64,000 nt of DNA, taken from contig NC_091199.1 in assembly GCF_040958095.1 (NCBI RefSeq), positions 35,480,942-35,544,941 on the forward strand. The letters run 5' to 3'. Positions 55,376-64,000 of this stretch are shown one piece after another (within the stretch, counting starts at the first letter, position 1; every line of letters starts with the position of its first letter). The stretch is from Procambarus clarkii. Taxonomy: Eukaryota > Arthropoda > Malacostraca > Decapoda > Cambaridae. The position numbers and the translations under genes were made by a program. The notes beneath the pieces were generated by a model. It worked only from the letters and a program-made list of their open reading frames with translations. It ran no database searches and was not told the origin of the DNA.

Positions 55376-55745
55376 TAAAGAGGGTGGAGAGGCATAGGTG
55401 AAGCAAAGTTTAGAAGTGGGAAATACAGTGAGAGTTAAGAAAGTAGGCGGGCTGTCCGCCTTGCTGACACGATGTCTGGGTGTTGGCAGCTAAGCTAAGC
55501 TTTCTCTCTTGTCAGGGAGCTGTGAGTGTGAGGTTCTTCACATGTATATCAGCATATACGAATGTCTATTGATGAATACTGTGTAGCATTTATATATACA
55601 CACCCTGATGCTTCCAAACATGTTGTTCTGTTTAAGGCTCTTTATTTCTGTTTTTTATTAATATTGATTTATTTATACATGCATATATATTCACATATGT
55701 ACACACACATGTATCCATATACACATACATATATACTAAATTGTT
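55376..55745. other. Unassigned sequence with a small ATACACAT-rich patch
   Basis: No coding signal. ATACAT/ACACAT units at 55677-55740 form a short microsatellite. Confidence 0.4.
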
Positions 55746-55749
55746 TCCA

Positions 55750-56261
55750 ATTATTGGGGGGTTTCTGGTCAGTATTTCACCTGGGAATTATGTACTGTGG
55801 GGCGGGGTTTTCATCTAGTGAATTGAGGCTCTAGGGTCACCAGCTGTGGGAGCGGCGTCTCATCTTGGAGTAATCTTTCTAACATTGGGTCCTCTAACAA
55901 TTCGATGGTGTTCCACACCCTGATGGGTTGGTGATGTAGTCTGATATTTAGTGGTTGTATGTTCAGGAGTTCATGGAGTTCCTGGATTGTCTGGTCATAT
56001 GGTGGACGGTGTTTTGCTGTTCTCCTTAGTGCCTTAGTTTGAACTGCTTTTAGTTTTTGCAAGTAAATTTTCTTTAAGGTGTGCAGTGGTACTGGGGGAT
56101 GCTCAAGATGCGGCCGAACTAGAGCACTATATAGGTGCATCTGAATGTTCGTGCTGAGGCTTCGGAATCTCCTCAGTTTCCCAAAGGCTGCTTTGGCTTT
56201 GTTTAATCGGTCCTTTATGTGAATTTTTATCCCTGTTTTATTGATCAAGGGTCCCAGTATT
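55750..56261 (-). pseudogene. LINE C reverse transcriptase C-terminal part
   Basis: The minus frame from GRILGPLINKTGIKIHIKDR through LNKAKAAFGKLRRFRSLSTN, IQMHLYSALVRPHLEHPPVP and YDQTIQELHELLNIQPLNIR to the stop at 55811. This is the thumb and tail of a LINE reverse transcriptase. Upstream coding continues at 56606-56774 and then at 61722 onward, because two insertions split the element. No RNase H follows before the 3' UTR. The segment itself is open over 145 residues, cleaner than the rest of LINE C. It would belong to an ORF2-type protein in the intact element; here it cannot be expressed as a unit. Confidence 0.82.
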
Positions 56262-56605
<344 letters not shown>

Positions 56606-56774
56606 TTGGATCGGGCAGCTGTCAAGGATAATGGGGTCAGGGTTTCATTTTGCAATGTGTATTATCTGAAACTTTTGTTTGTTTGTGCTGATTTTCCATT
56701 GTTTCTCAAAGATGTTTATGGATTTAATTGCTGCCTTGGTCTTGTCGGCTAGTAGTGGCTTTGATGGACCCGTT
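56606..56774 (-). pseudogene. LINE C reverse transcriptase middle segment
   Basis: Minus-strand residues PSKPLLADKTKAAIKSINIF, then EKQWKISTNKQKFQIIHIAK and a TGA, then NPDPIILDSCPIQ. It follows the YADD segment at 61751-61762 once LINE B is removed: ICQPG joins PSKPLL without loss of frame. It is bounded on the left by the (TTA)n insertion. Confidence 0.8.
56766..56774. repeat. LINE B target-site duplication, left (GGACCCGTT)
   Basis: GGACCCGTT here and GGACCCGGTT at 61722-61731 flank LINE B. They differ by one G. Both belong to the interrupted LINE C reading frame. Confidence 0.75.
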
Positions 56775-57535
56775 CAGTTCTGGGTGTGAGAGGGAAAGGG
56801 CCACGCTATGCGAGCTCCGCGGAAAACAATATATATCTAGGGATATTTCAGTGATACAGGAACTAAACACAGTCAGATAACTTTTAAAGTGTGTCTCAAC
56901 ATATTAAACAATATATCATAGTGATTACCATCCGACCGTTTGTGTTCAAGGAAAAATAAGTGAAATTCGTGTGTAGTCAAGGCCTGCCCTCGTGGTGCCA
57001 GGAGGCCTTAGGCGATAGTTGCCAAGTCGTCATTAAATCACATCCCTCGCTATTGAAACATCAAGAAATCAGTGCACATAGTGCTAAGATCTCTATGCAA
57101 AACGTGTGTCTATTATAAAAAAAATAAGATAACATATCTTAATATCAAGTTAACAATTTATACACAAAATAAGTCCGTTGTGTGTATGTAAACAAGGGTC
57201 ATTTAAATGTAGGCCCACCCCAGTACCCACTGTGTGTGTATTCTTTCAAATAGTGTAACGTACTCAGGTAACTAGTGCCCAGACACAGAAACTAGACGCC
57301 TCTACTGTAAGATAACTAGTGGGAAAATGCAAGTAATGTAATCTAACAAGTGAACAGAACAAATTAAGAGTGTGACACGTGGTAACAACACTGCCAGTCC
57401 ATACAGCCTCCTCCAGGCCTATCTCAAGTTGGTAAACACCCACGGTCAACATCCACAATCAACCCCCAACGGTCAACACCCCACCTTGTATGACCTTGTA
57501 AGATAACCACCACTGAACAGAAGTGTTCAACAAAA

Positions 57536-58714
57536 ATGGCTTTGATAAGAACGTGCATAGAATGCAACATGAAGGTAGAATACCAACAGAGCTTTCACTG
57601 CCAACTCTGTTCAGCAGCCATACACAAAAAATGTGCCAACATGACTAATAATTCAAGGAGAAATGGTCCCAGTGACCACTCTGTGTACTAGCTCTGCAAA
57701 AAGGATGATGTAACTTTTTTGAAGATGATGGAAATCCCGGATAAAACTCCCGCCGAAAACAGAGAATCACTAATAAATGCCTGTATAGCAATTTCTAATG
57801 TCTTCAAACAAACTGTACATGACACCAAAGTACAACCAGATGCAGCACACAGCTCGGTGGCAGCGGCGCCGGAGCAGAGCAGGGAGTCGGGGACGCCTGA
57901 GCAGAGCGGGGAGTCGGGGACGCCTGAGCAGAGCGGGGAGTCGGGGACGCCTGAGCAGAGCAGGGAGTTCGGGGCGCCTGAGCAGAGCAGGGAGTCGGAG
58001 ACGCCTGAGCAGAGCAGGGAGTTGGAGACGCCTGAGCAGAGCGGGGAGTCGGAGACGCCTGAGAAGAGTGGGGAGTCGGGGGCGCCTGAGCAGAGCGGGA
58101 AGTCGGGGACGCCTGAGCAGAGCAGGGAGTCGGGGGTGCCTGAGCAGAGCACGGTGTCAATGGCACCGGAGCAGAGCGCGGTGTCGCAGGCCCCAGAGCA
58201 GAGTACAGTGTCGGGGACGCCGCAGCAGAGTGCGGTCCCTGGCAAAGGGACACAAACATAACAAGACCCCAAAATCAGTTGGTATTACAAATGGGCAACC
58301 TGTAAACATGGGATATCGGGAAGAACAAATGGAACATGCATGTACGATCACCCTAGAACGTGCAGAAACCTCCTCAATACAGGTAAATGTACCAAAAGCT
58401 GCGAATTCTTTCACCCAGAAGCTTGCAAGAACTCTTTGGACAGGAAAGAGTGCTTCAATGCTGAATGTCCAGCTTTTCATATAAGAGGTACCAAGCAAAT
58501 AAAACCGACAGACCGCCACTATGAAAACAGCCACTACTCCATCGACTGGGATAATTTTGTAGCAAGAGGAGGAGGAGAAGAATGGCTGAAAATGACCAGA
58601 CTCTACCACCAACTCGGTCAAATGCTGGAGAGGACGCAAACACAGTGGCCTTCTTACCAGAGCCTTAGATATTTACACCAAGTAAGGCATCCAGCACTTC
58701 CACTAACACGATAA
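57536..58714 (+). pseudogene. LINE B ORF1: PHD-like finger, 9-residue repeats, CCCH fingers
   Basis: ATG 57536 gives MALIRTCIECNMKVEYQQSF, then HCQLCSAAIHKKC and LCKKD: a Cys/His pattern like a PHD finger, known from ORF1 of some CR1 elements. TAG at 57689 (codon 52) interrupts it. About codons 112-237 (57869-58246) are 14 tandem 9-residue units, PEQSGESGT and variants. TAA at 58259 is a second stop. The same frame then reads CKHGISGRTNGTCMYDH, CRNLLNTGKCTKSCEFFH and CKNSLDRKECFNAECPAFH, three CCCH-type motifs of which the last two have canonical spacing. The end overlaps ORF2. Such proteins are expected to bind element RNA. The 27-bp repeats leave other frames open on both strands, which creates spurious ORFs. 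The two stops are inactivating unless read through. Confidence 0.75.
57869..58246 (+). repeat. 27-bp coding minisatellite inside LINE B ORF1 (14 units)
   Basis: CCTGAGCAGAGCGGGGAGTC-type units with a 27-bp period encode PEQSGESGT variants. The period keeps frame, and substitutions concentrate in the second half of each unit. Confidence 0.9.
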
Positions 58715-61698
58715 CATCATTTATATTTGCCAACATCCAGGGTATAAAAACACGCAAATCCAACAAAGTTCACTTTATAGATGGTCTCCTTCATGAGGCA
58801 AATGCAGTGTTTGCAGCCCTAACAGAAACCCACACAAAGGACTACCATAATGGTGAAATATGGATCTCAGAGTACAATCTTTTCAGATGTGAGAGGAAAC
58901 ACCGGCTTCAGGGTGGGGTCAGCCTCTACGTCAAAGACACACTCATCTGTACTGAGCTGCTAAACACCTCAAATGATATGGTAGAAGTGCTGATAATCAA
59001 AATAGAGATCCTAAATGTAGTTATTGTCCTTGTATATAAGTCACCGGAGGCAAACCCTCAGCAGTTTAAAGACCAACTAATGAAAATAGAACACTGCTTG
59101 GAAAACCTCACAAATCCAGCTCCGAACATCATCCTGCTTGGGGACTTCAACCTACGACACCTGAAATGGAAGCACCTGGCTAATACAGTAATATCAGAAA
59201 GAATACCAGGAAGTAGCCTAAATGAACAGGCACATGCAAATGACCTGCTACGAATGTGTGACAGGTTTGCCTTAAACCAGCAAATAGTAGAACCAACTAG
59301 GAAGGAGAACACGTTGGACCTCATTTTCACTAATAATGATGACTTGATCAGGAACATAATGATTACAAATACCTGTTACTCAGATCACAACTTAATTGAA
59401 GTTATGACAACCATGGGGAATAGACCATCAAAACCAGTCCAGATTCTAGGTGGAGGAGATTTCAGCAAATTCAACTTCAATAATAAACAGATAAACTGGG
59501 AGCAAATAAACCAGGACTTCACAGAAATAAACTGGGAAGATCAGCTAGAAAGTGCAAACCTGAACCAGTGCTTGGAAAAAATAAGCTCAGTAGCACTAGA
59601 AATATGTTCAAACCGCATACCCCTAAGAAAAAAAAGAGGACGAGATGCAGATTGGAACGGGAACGTCGTTCCCTATATAGGCGAAGAAAACGAATCGCGG
59701 AGCAACTTGAGAGTCGCACCCTATCTCAAGAACGGCGAAGAAGGTTAGGTAGAGAAATAGAAACAATTGAACTCAAGCTACAAGAATCATACAAAACCCA
59801 GGAGAGGCAAAGAGAGCAAAAGCCCATCAGTGAATTAGAGAAAAATCCGAAATATTTTTTCTCCTATGCAAAATCAAGATCAAAAACCACATCTAGTATC
59901 GGGCCCCTGCGAAAGGGAGATGGAACTTTCACCGATGACAACAAAGAAATGAGCGAGCTACTGAGGAAACAGTATGACTGTTTTCAGCGAGCCATTAAAC
60001 GCACTAAAGATTGATAACTCAAATGAATTTTTCATGGATATGATACCAACATCAAATCATATATCAGACGTCACCCTATCCCCACTGGATTTTGAAGAAG
60101 CCATAAACAGTATGCCTATGCACTCTGCACCAAGCCCGGATTCTTGGAACTCCATATTCATCAAGAACTGTAAATAACCACTATCGCAGGCCCTCCACAT
60201 TCTGTGGAGACAAAGCATAAATACTGGCGTTATCCCTAATATACTAAAAACAGCAGAGATAGCACCACTTCATAAAGGAGGAAATATGGCAGAGGCAAAA
60301 AATTACAGACCGATAGCACTAACATCGCACATCATAAAAATTTTTGAGAGAGTGCTAAGAAGTAAGATCACAAAATACATGGAATCACAGCATCTCCATA
60401 ACCCCGGACAACATGGTTTCAGAACAGTGCGCTCTTGCCTGTCCCAGTTGCTGGACCACTATGATATGGCATTAGATGATATGGAAGACAAACAAAACGC
60501 GGATGTAATTTACACAGATTTCGCAAAAGCTTTTGATAAATGTGACCATGGTGTTATTGCACATAAAATGCGTTCAAAAGGAATTACCGGAAAAATAGGC
60601 AGATGGATCTACAATTTACTGACTAACAGAATAAATAAAATCCAGCCCATCAACCGTGAAGAGCTCAGTCCCCCAGGGTACTGTGCTTGCTCCAGTACTT
60701 TTTCTCATCCTCTTATCGGACATGGACAAGAACATAACCTATAGCACTGTATCATCCTTTGCAGATGACACTAGGATCTTCATGAGAGTAGGCAACATAG
60801 AGGACACGGCAAACCTCCAATCAGATGTAGATCAGGTCTTTCTATGGGCTACAGAAAATAATATGGTGTTTAACGAACATAAGTTCCAGCTCATGCGCTA
60901 TGGAAAAAATGAAAATATAAAAACGGAAACCACGTACAAAACTCAGGCAAATCATAACATAGAACGAAAAGGCAATGTAAAGGATATGGGTGTACTCATG
61001 TCGGAAGACCTTACCTTTAAAGAACACAATAAAGTAGCCATCACAATTGCAAGAAAAATGACAGGTTGGATAACAAGAACTTTTCACACTAGAGATGCTA
61101 AACCGATGATGATACTTTTCAAAACGCTTGTGCTCTCTAGAGTGGAGTACTGCTGCACAATGACAGCCCCTTTCAAAGCTGGAGAAATTGCTGACCTGGA
61201 GAGTGTGCAGAGATCCTTTACTGCTAGAATCCACTCAGTAAAACATCTAAACTATTGGGACTGACTAAAGAGCCTAAATCTGTACTCCCTTGAGCACAGG
61301 CGGGAGAGATACATAATAATTTACACGTGGAAAATATTAGAGGGGCTGGTCCCAAACCTGCACACAGAAATGAGACCACATCACATGAGACCAGAAAACA
61401 TGGCAGGATGTGCAGAATACCCCCGTTGAAAAGCAGAGGTGCAACAGGTACTCTGAGAGAGAACTCTATCAACATCAGAGGCCCGAGACTGTTCAACACA
61501 CTTCCGCTACACATAAGGGACATAACTGGCAAACCCCTCACAGTGTTCAAGAGAGAACTGGATAAGCACCTCCAAAGGATACCTGATCAACCAGGCTGTG
61601 ACTCATACGTTAGGCTGCGAGCAGCCGCGTCCAACAGCCTGGTTGATCAGTCCAGCAACCAGGAGGCCTGGTCGACGACCGGGCCGCGGGGACGGTAA
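58582..61698 (+). pseudogene. LINE B ORF2: endonuclease and reverse transcriptase
   Basis: ATG 58582 (MAENDQTLPPTRSNAGEDAN) overlaps the ORF1 end by about 130 nt; TAG at 58666 follows after 28 codons. The endonuclease is otherwise well kept: FANIQGIKTR, VFAALTETHTKD, NIILLGDFNLRHLKW and CYSDHNLIEV carry the Asn, Glu, Asp and SDH motifs. A shift in the A run at 59625-59640 leads to KKKKRTRCRLERERRSLYRR; further shifts lie near 59995, 60175 and 60665. RT motifs are NYRPIALTSH, TDFAKAFDKCDH, SVPQGTVLAPVLF and FADD (60758-60769). A TGA at 61262 and another shift near 61430 precede the tail GPRLFNTLPLHIRDITGKP. The last 20 codons lie in the segment shared with SINE B. No RNase H. Confidence 0.85.
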
Positions 61699-61721
61699 GC
61701 CCCGGAAGCACCTCAAGGTAA

Positions 61722-61731
61722 GGACCCGGTT
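61722..61731. repeat. LINE B target-site duplication, right (GGACCCGGTT)
   Basis: Follows the last base of LINE B and pairs with 56766-56774. Confidence 0.75.
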
Positions 61732-62473
61732 GGCATATTATTTGGGTGATATCGTCAGCGTACGTGATGTATTCTCCATGTTGGGGTTGGGGTAGGTCAC
61801 CTGCAAATATGTTGAATAGAGTGGGGGAGAGGCAGCTTCCTTGTGGTACTCCACTTTTCAGTTCTATTATTCAGTCACGCAAGTAGCTGCCGATATTGAG
61901 CCTAGCAGTTCTGTTGTCTATAAAGCTGCAGAGAGTAGCTGTAAATCTCACAGGGAATCCTAGCTCATATATCTTATATTTTAGGCCTGTGTGCCATACT
62001 TTTTCGAAGGCTTTCGAAACGTTTCTAAGCACTATATTACACTGATCTTTTTTCGACACTGCGTTGGCTATATGCTCGTAGAGCAGGGCTATTGCTGTAT
62101 TGGGCCCTCTGCGGTTCCTAAACCCTTCCTGCCTGGTGTAATACTTCCGCTCCTCTTCCATGTACTTCACAAGTCTCTGACTGATTATTTTTTCAAATAT
62201 TTTGCCTTGTACTTCGAGGAGGAAAATTGGCCTGTAATTTTCAGTTTGGGTTGGGGGTTTACCTGGCTTGGGCATTAATCCTATTGTGGCATTCTTGAAG
62301 TATGTGGGGAATAGTTCAGATGCAAGAGCTGTATTTACTATACAAGTGTATTGATGGAGTGCAATCACTGGTAGGTTGGATAATACCATCTTATTTATCT
62401 TGCTGTTGCCCGGCGCCGTGTTCTTGGAACCCATAATTGTTTTATGGACCTCTGCAATGGTTATGTGTTTCAT
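61722..62473 (-). pseudogene. LINE C reverse transcriptase N-terminal and catalytic part
   Basis: Minus frame 62473-61871 reads KNTAPGNSKINKMVLSNLPV, ATIGLMPKPGKPPTQTENYR, EKIISQRLVKYMEEE and NVSKAFEKVWHTGLKYKIYE. A stop and a shift near 61870 follow. The next frame gives SGVPQGSCLSPTLFNIFAGD and ITYADDITQIICQPG, with catalytic YADD at 61762-61751. It ends at the LINE B insertion and continues at 56774. LRNVSKAFE has Asn where the first catalytic Asp (usually LDVSKAFD) is expected, a further sign of decay. Protein character differs from LINE A and B; I place it in the broad Jockey/CR1/I assemblage without naming a clade. Confidence 0.85.
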
Positions 62474-63105
62474 AAGGTGGCAGTCATTGCAGATGTTGTT
62501 AAGGTCTATTGTTTGCGTCGGGAGTAGTGCTTCAGCTCAGTTAACGACTTGAGTTGTAATTTCCCTTTCAATAATGGGGCAAAAGTTTAAATTTGTTTCC
62601 GGGTTTATCCTGAATATTTTTTTCACAGAACTTCCTGAATTCCTGTTCTTGTTCACTTTCCTCATAGAGTTTATTTCCTGAGGCGTCTATGATTCAGGGT
62701 GTTCCTTCACCTGTGTTTTCCATCACTTTCTTCCAGAACTTTCCTGGGTTTCTGTAGTCGGCTTAAATTTTGCTTATTAGGTCATCCCATTTTTTGGTGT
62801 ATTCTATTTTGTATAGATCTTAAAGCTCGTCTTGTAACTCTCTTTGTAGTCTTTTGTGCTCGTCCGTCCACCCGTTGTGCGTTATGAGTTGTAGAGGATT
62901 GTTATATCTGGTTTGCAGTGTCCTAAGTGTCTCAGTGGCTTGGGGGTGTGGGAGCATTATGTGGTGAGCTACGGGGATATGATCGTTCATGCATTTTTCT
63001 ATGATGCTAATACACGTATTTAGCTCTGTATTTATGCATGATGTTTCCTTTCCATTAAAGTCTGTGACACTGATTTCCTGTGCACTGCTTTTGAACGCTT
63101 CCCAG
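62474..63105 (-). pseudogene. LINE C linker between endonuclease and reverse transcriptase
   Basis: Short minus-strand stretches remain readable: NPGKFWKKVMENTGEGTP, IIDASGNKLYEESEQEQEFR and TLRTLQTRYNNPLQLITHNG, all typical of the linker between LINE endonuclease and RT. Several stops, including one between GEGTP and IIDAS, break it. No separate gene. Confidence 0.7.
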
Positions 63106-64000
63106 TCAGTTTTTTGTGTATTGAAGTCTTGGTGGTGAGGGTTTCTGAATGGGGTTAGCCGATAGCTTCATTATTATTGGTAGGGGGTCGCTTGTGCTCT
63201 CTGGGCCCCTTTCTATGCGGGTGTTTAAGAAGTGGTGGTTGTTTGACAGTATTATGTCTGGTTTACCACTGTGTCCTTGTCTGACATAAGTTGGGAAGTC
63301 TGGGCCCAGGTGGGTTAGATTGCCGTTCCTTATCATATTGTGGATGGCATCTCCTGCCTGGTTGTTCCATCCGTGTCCCAGTGTTCTGTATTTGGTGTTC
63401 AGACCTCCCAGGAAGTAGCGATAACAAACAACAAGGTTGTGCATTGTGTTAAACAGACTGCTGCTTATCTGTTGAATAGTTATGGGGGTTAGGTTGAAAG
63501 CATGCGACATTATATAATTGTAGACGTATTTCGTATTAGCATTAGGGATATTGTGTTGGAATTTTACGTGCTGAGTTCGTATACGTTCTTTGAGGATCTT
63601 GTAGTTAACCGTGTGGGTTTCGTTTCTTGAGAAGAATTCGGTATTGTTTGGGATCTCTGCTGAGTCCTGGGTGACTGTGTCTGAGTTTGCAGCATTGTCT
63701 GTATGTGTGTGGTAAGCATTGATGCCCACTGTGTGTCTGTGATCTGCCTCAGTTACCTCATCGGAATTCGCTAATAGTTGTGTCTCCTGTGGTGCTTGTA
63801 TGTTTGTAGGCCCTCCTTGGGGGTCATTAGTGGTGGATGGTGCGACTGGTGTTAGTTCAACTTCCCCTTCTGACTCATCGAGGGTCTCTGCATTCGTGGG
63901 TCCTGACACTTGTTGGGAGTTAGTCTCAGATGTGGGAATGCTGATTATATTGCTGGCCACCAGGGCTTTTATGATGTTAAGGGTGGAAGGATTGTCTGGG
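63106..64000 (-). pseudogene. LINE C endonuclease, C-terminal part with a damaged SDH motif
   Basis: A minus frame of 285 residues, 63960-63106. The second half, FPTYVRQGHSGKPDIILSNN then GPESTSDPLPIIMKLSANPI, is the end of a LINE endonuclease. The family motif is S-D-H; here it is S-D-P (GAC CCC), which would remove the catalytic His. The first half is Thr/Asn-rich (TNAETLDESEGEVELTPVAP) and may include low-complexity upstream coding. The element continues past the right edge of the window, so its 5' end is unseen. Orientation and order agree with LINE C RT at 62473 and below. Confidence 0.75.

Larger units (their letters stand above)
56775..61721 (+). mobile_element. LINE B: near full-length CR1-type LINE (4.95 kb)
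   Basis: A 5' UTR of about 760 bp, ORF1 (57536-58714), overlapping ORF2 (58582-61698) with endonuclease and reverse transcriptase, and a very short 3' UTR ending GCCCCGGAAGCACCTCAAGG. Flanked by a 9-10 bp target duplication inside LINE C. Stops and shifts in both ORFs make it inactive. Its 3' end matches the SINE B tail. Confidence 0.87.

Noticed and set aside
57688-58484. Ser/Cys/Pro- and Arg/Ser-repeat open frames on both strands
   Set aside because: Shadows of the 27-bp coding repeat of LINE B ORF1; only the frame linking the PHD-like and CCCH motifs makes sense.

Overview
The window is eukaryotic, repeat-dominated DNA with no host gene that I can support. Almost all of it resolves into transposable elements, their fragments and tandem repeats. 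The mix (BEL/Pao and Ty3 LTR elements, several LINE lineages, a GIY-YIG Penelope-like fragment, tRNA-headed SINEs, long TA microsatellites) fits a large arthropod genome. My best guess is a decapod crustacean such as a crayfish. That is inference from repeat content, not a match to a named genome.

Layout. 1-12945 is a 19-bp CA-rich satellite interrupted by a 5'-truncated CR1/L2-type LINE ('LINE A', 232-2592). 12946-14690 is a broken BEL/Pao gag-protease fragment on the minus strand. 14695-17298 is a TA-bounded inverted repeat made of a 252-bp tRNA-headed tandem repeat. 17299-25268 holds decayed LINE fragments (one with RNase H), a second LINE A copy, a minus-strand copy of the Ty3-type element and two SINEs. 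25274-32633 is a complete, very young Ty3-type element with 2.02-kb LTRs, a 5-bp target duplication and one intact 978-aa gag-protease ORF, but no complete pol. 32737-34572 and 38011-40721 are two copies of a poly(A)-tailed retroposon that encodes only an ORF1-like CCHC protein; each has a 10-11 bp target duplication. A Penelope-like endonuclease fragment lies between them. 40732-48317 contains a 36-bp minisatellite, a piece of the same Ty3 LTR in reverse, a 277-bp tRNA-headed tandem array and then a second gag-pro copy. 48318-48677 is a foldback MITE. 48678-55375 mixes minisatellites, an LTR-like fragment, an RNase H LINE ('LINE D'), a SINE with a tRNA-Thr-like head and a gag 5' fragment. 55750-64000 is 'LINE C' (minus) split by a near-complete 4.95-kb 'LINE B' (plus).

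How the parts relate. The SINEs share one central body but carry two different 3' tails. One tail matches the 3' end of LINE A and the other matches the 3' end of LINE B, so the window holds both candidate partner pairs. The Ty3-type family occurs as at least four pieces. Three of them preserve the same gag-pro/RNase H-stub/polypurine layout, which points to a non-autonomous family moved by a relative. The two tandem arrays have the same plan (hairpin plus tRNA-like Pol III head) and each is bordered by a TA microsatellite.

The many long open frames in 2585-13041 come from the satellite, whose 57-nt super-period has no stop codon in any forward frame; they are not genes.
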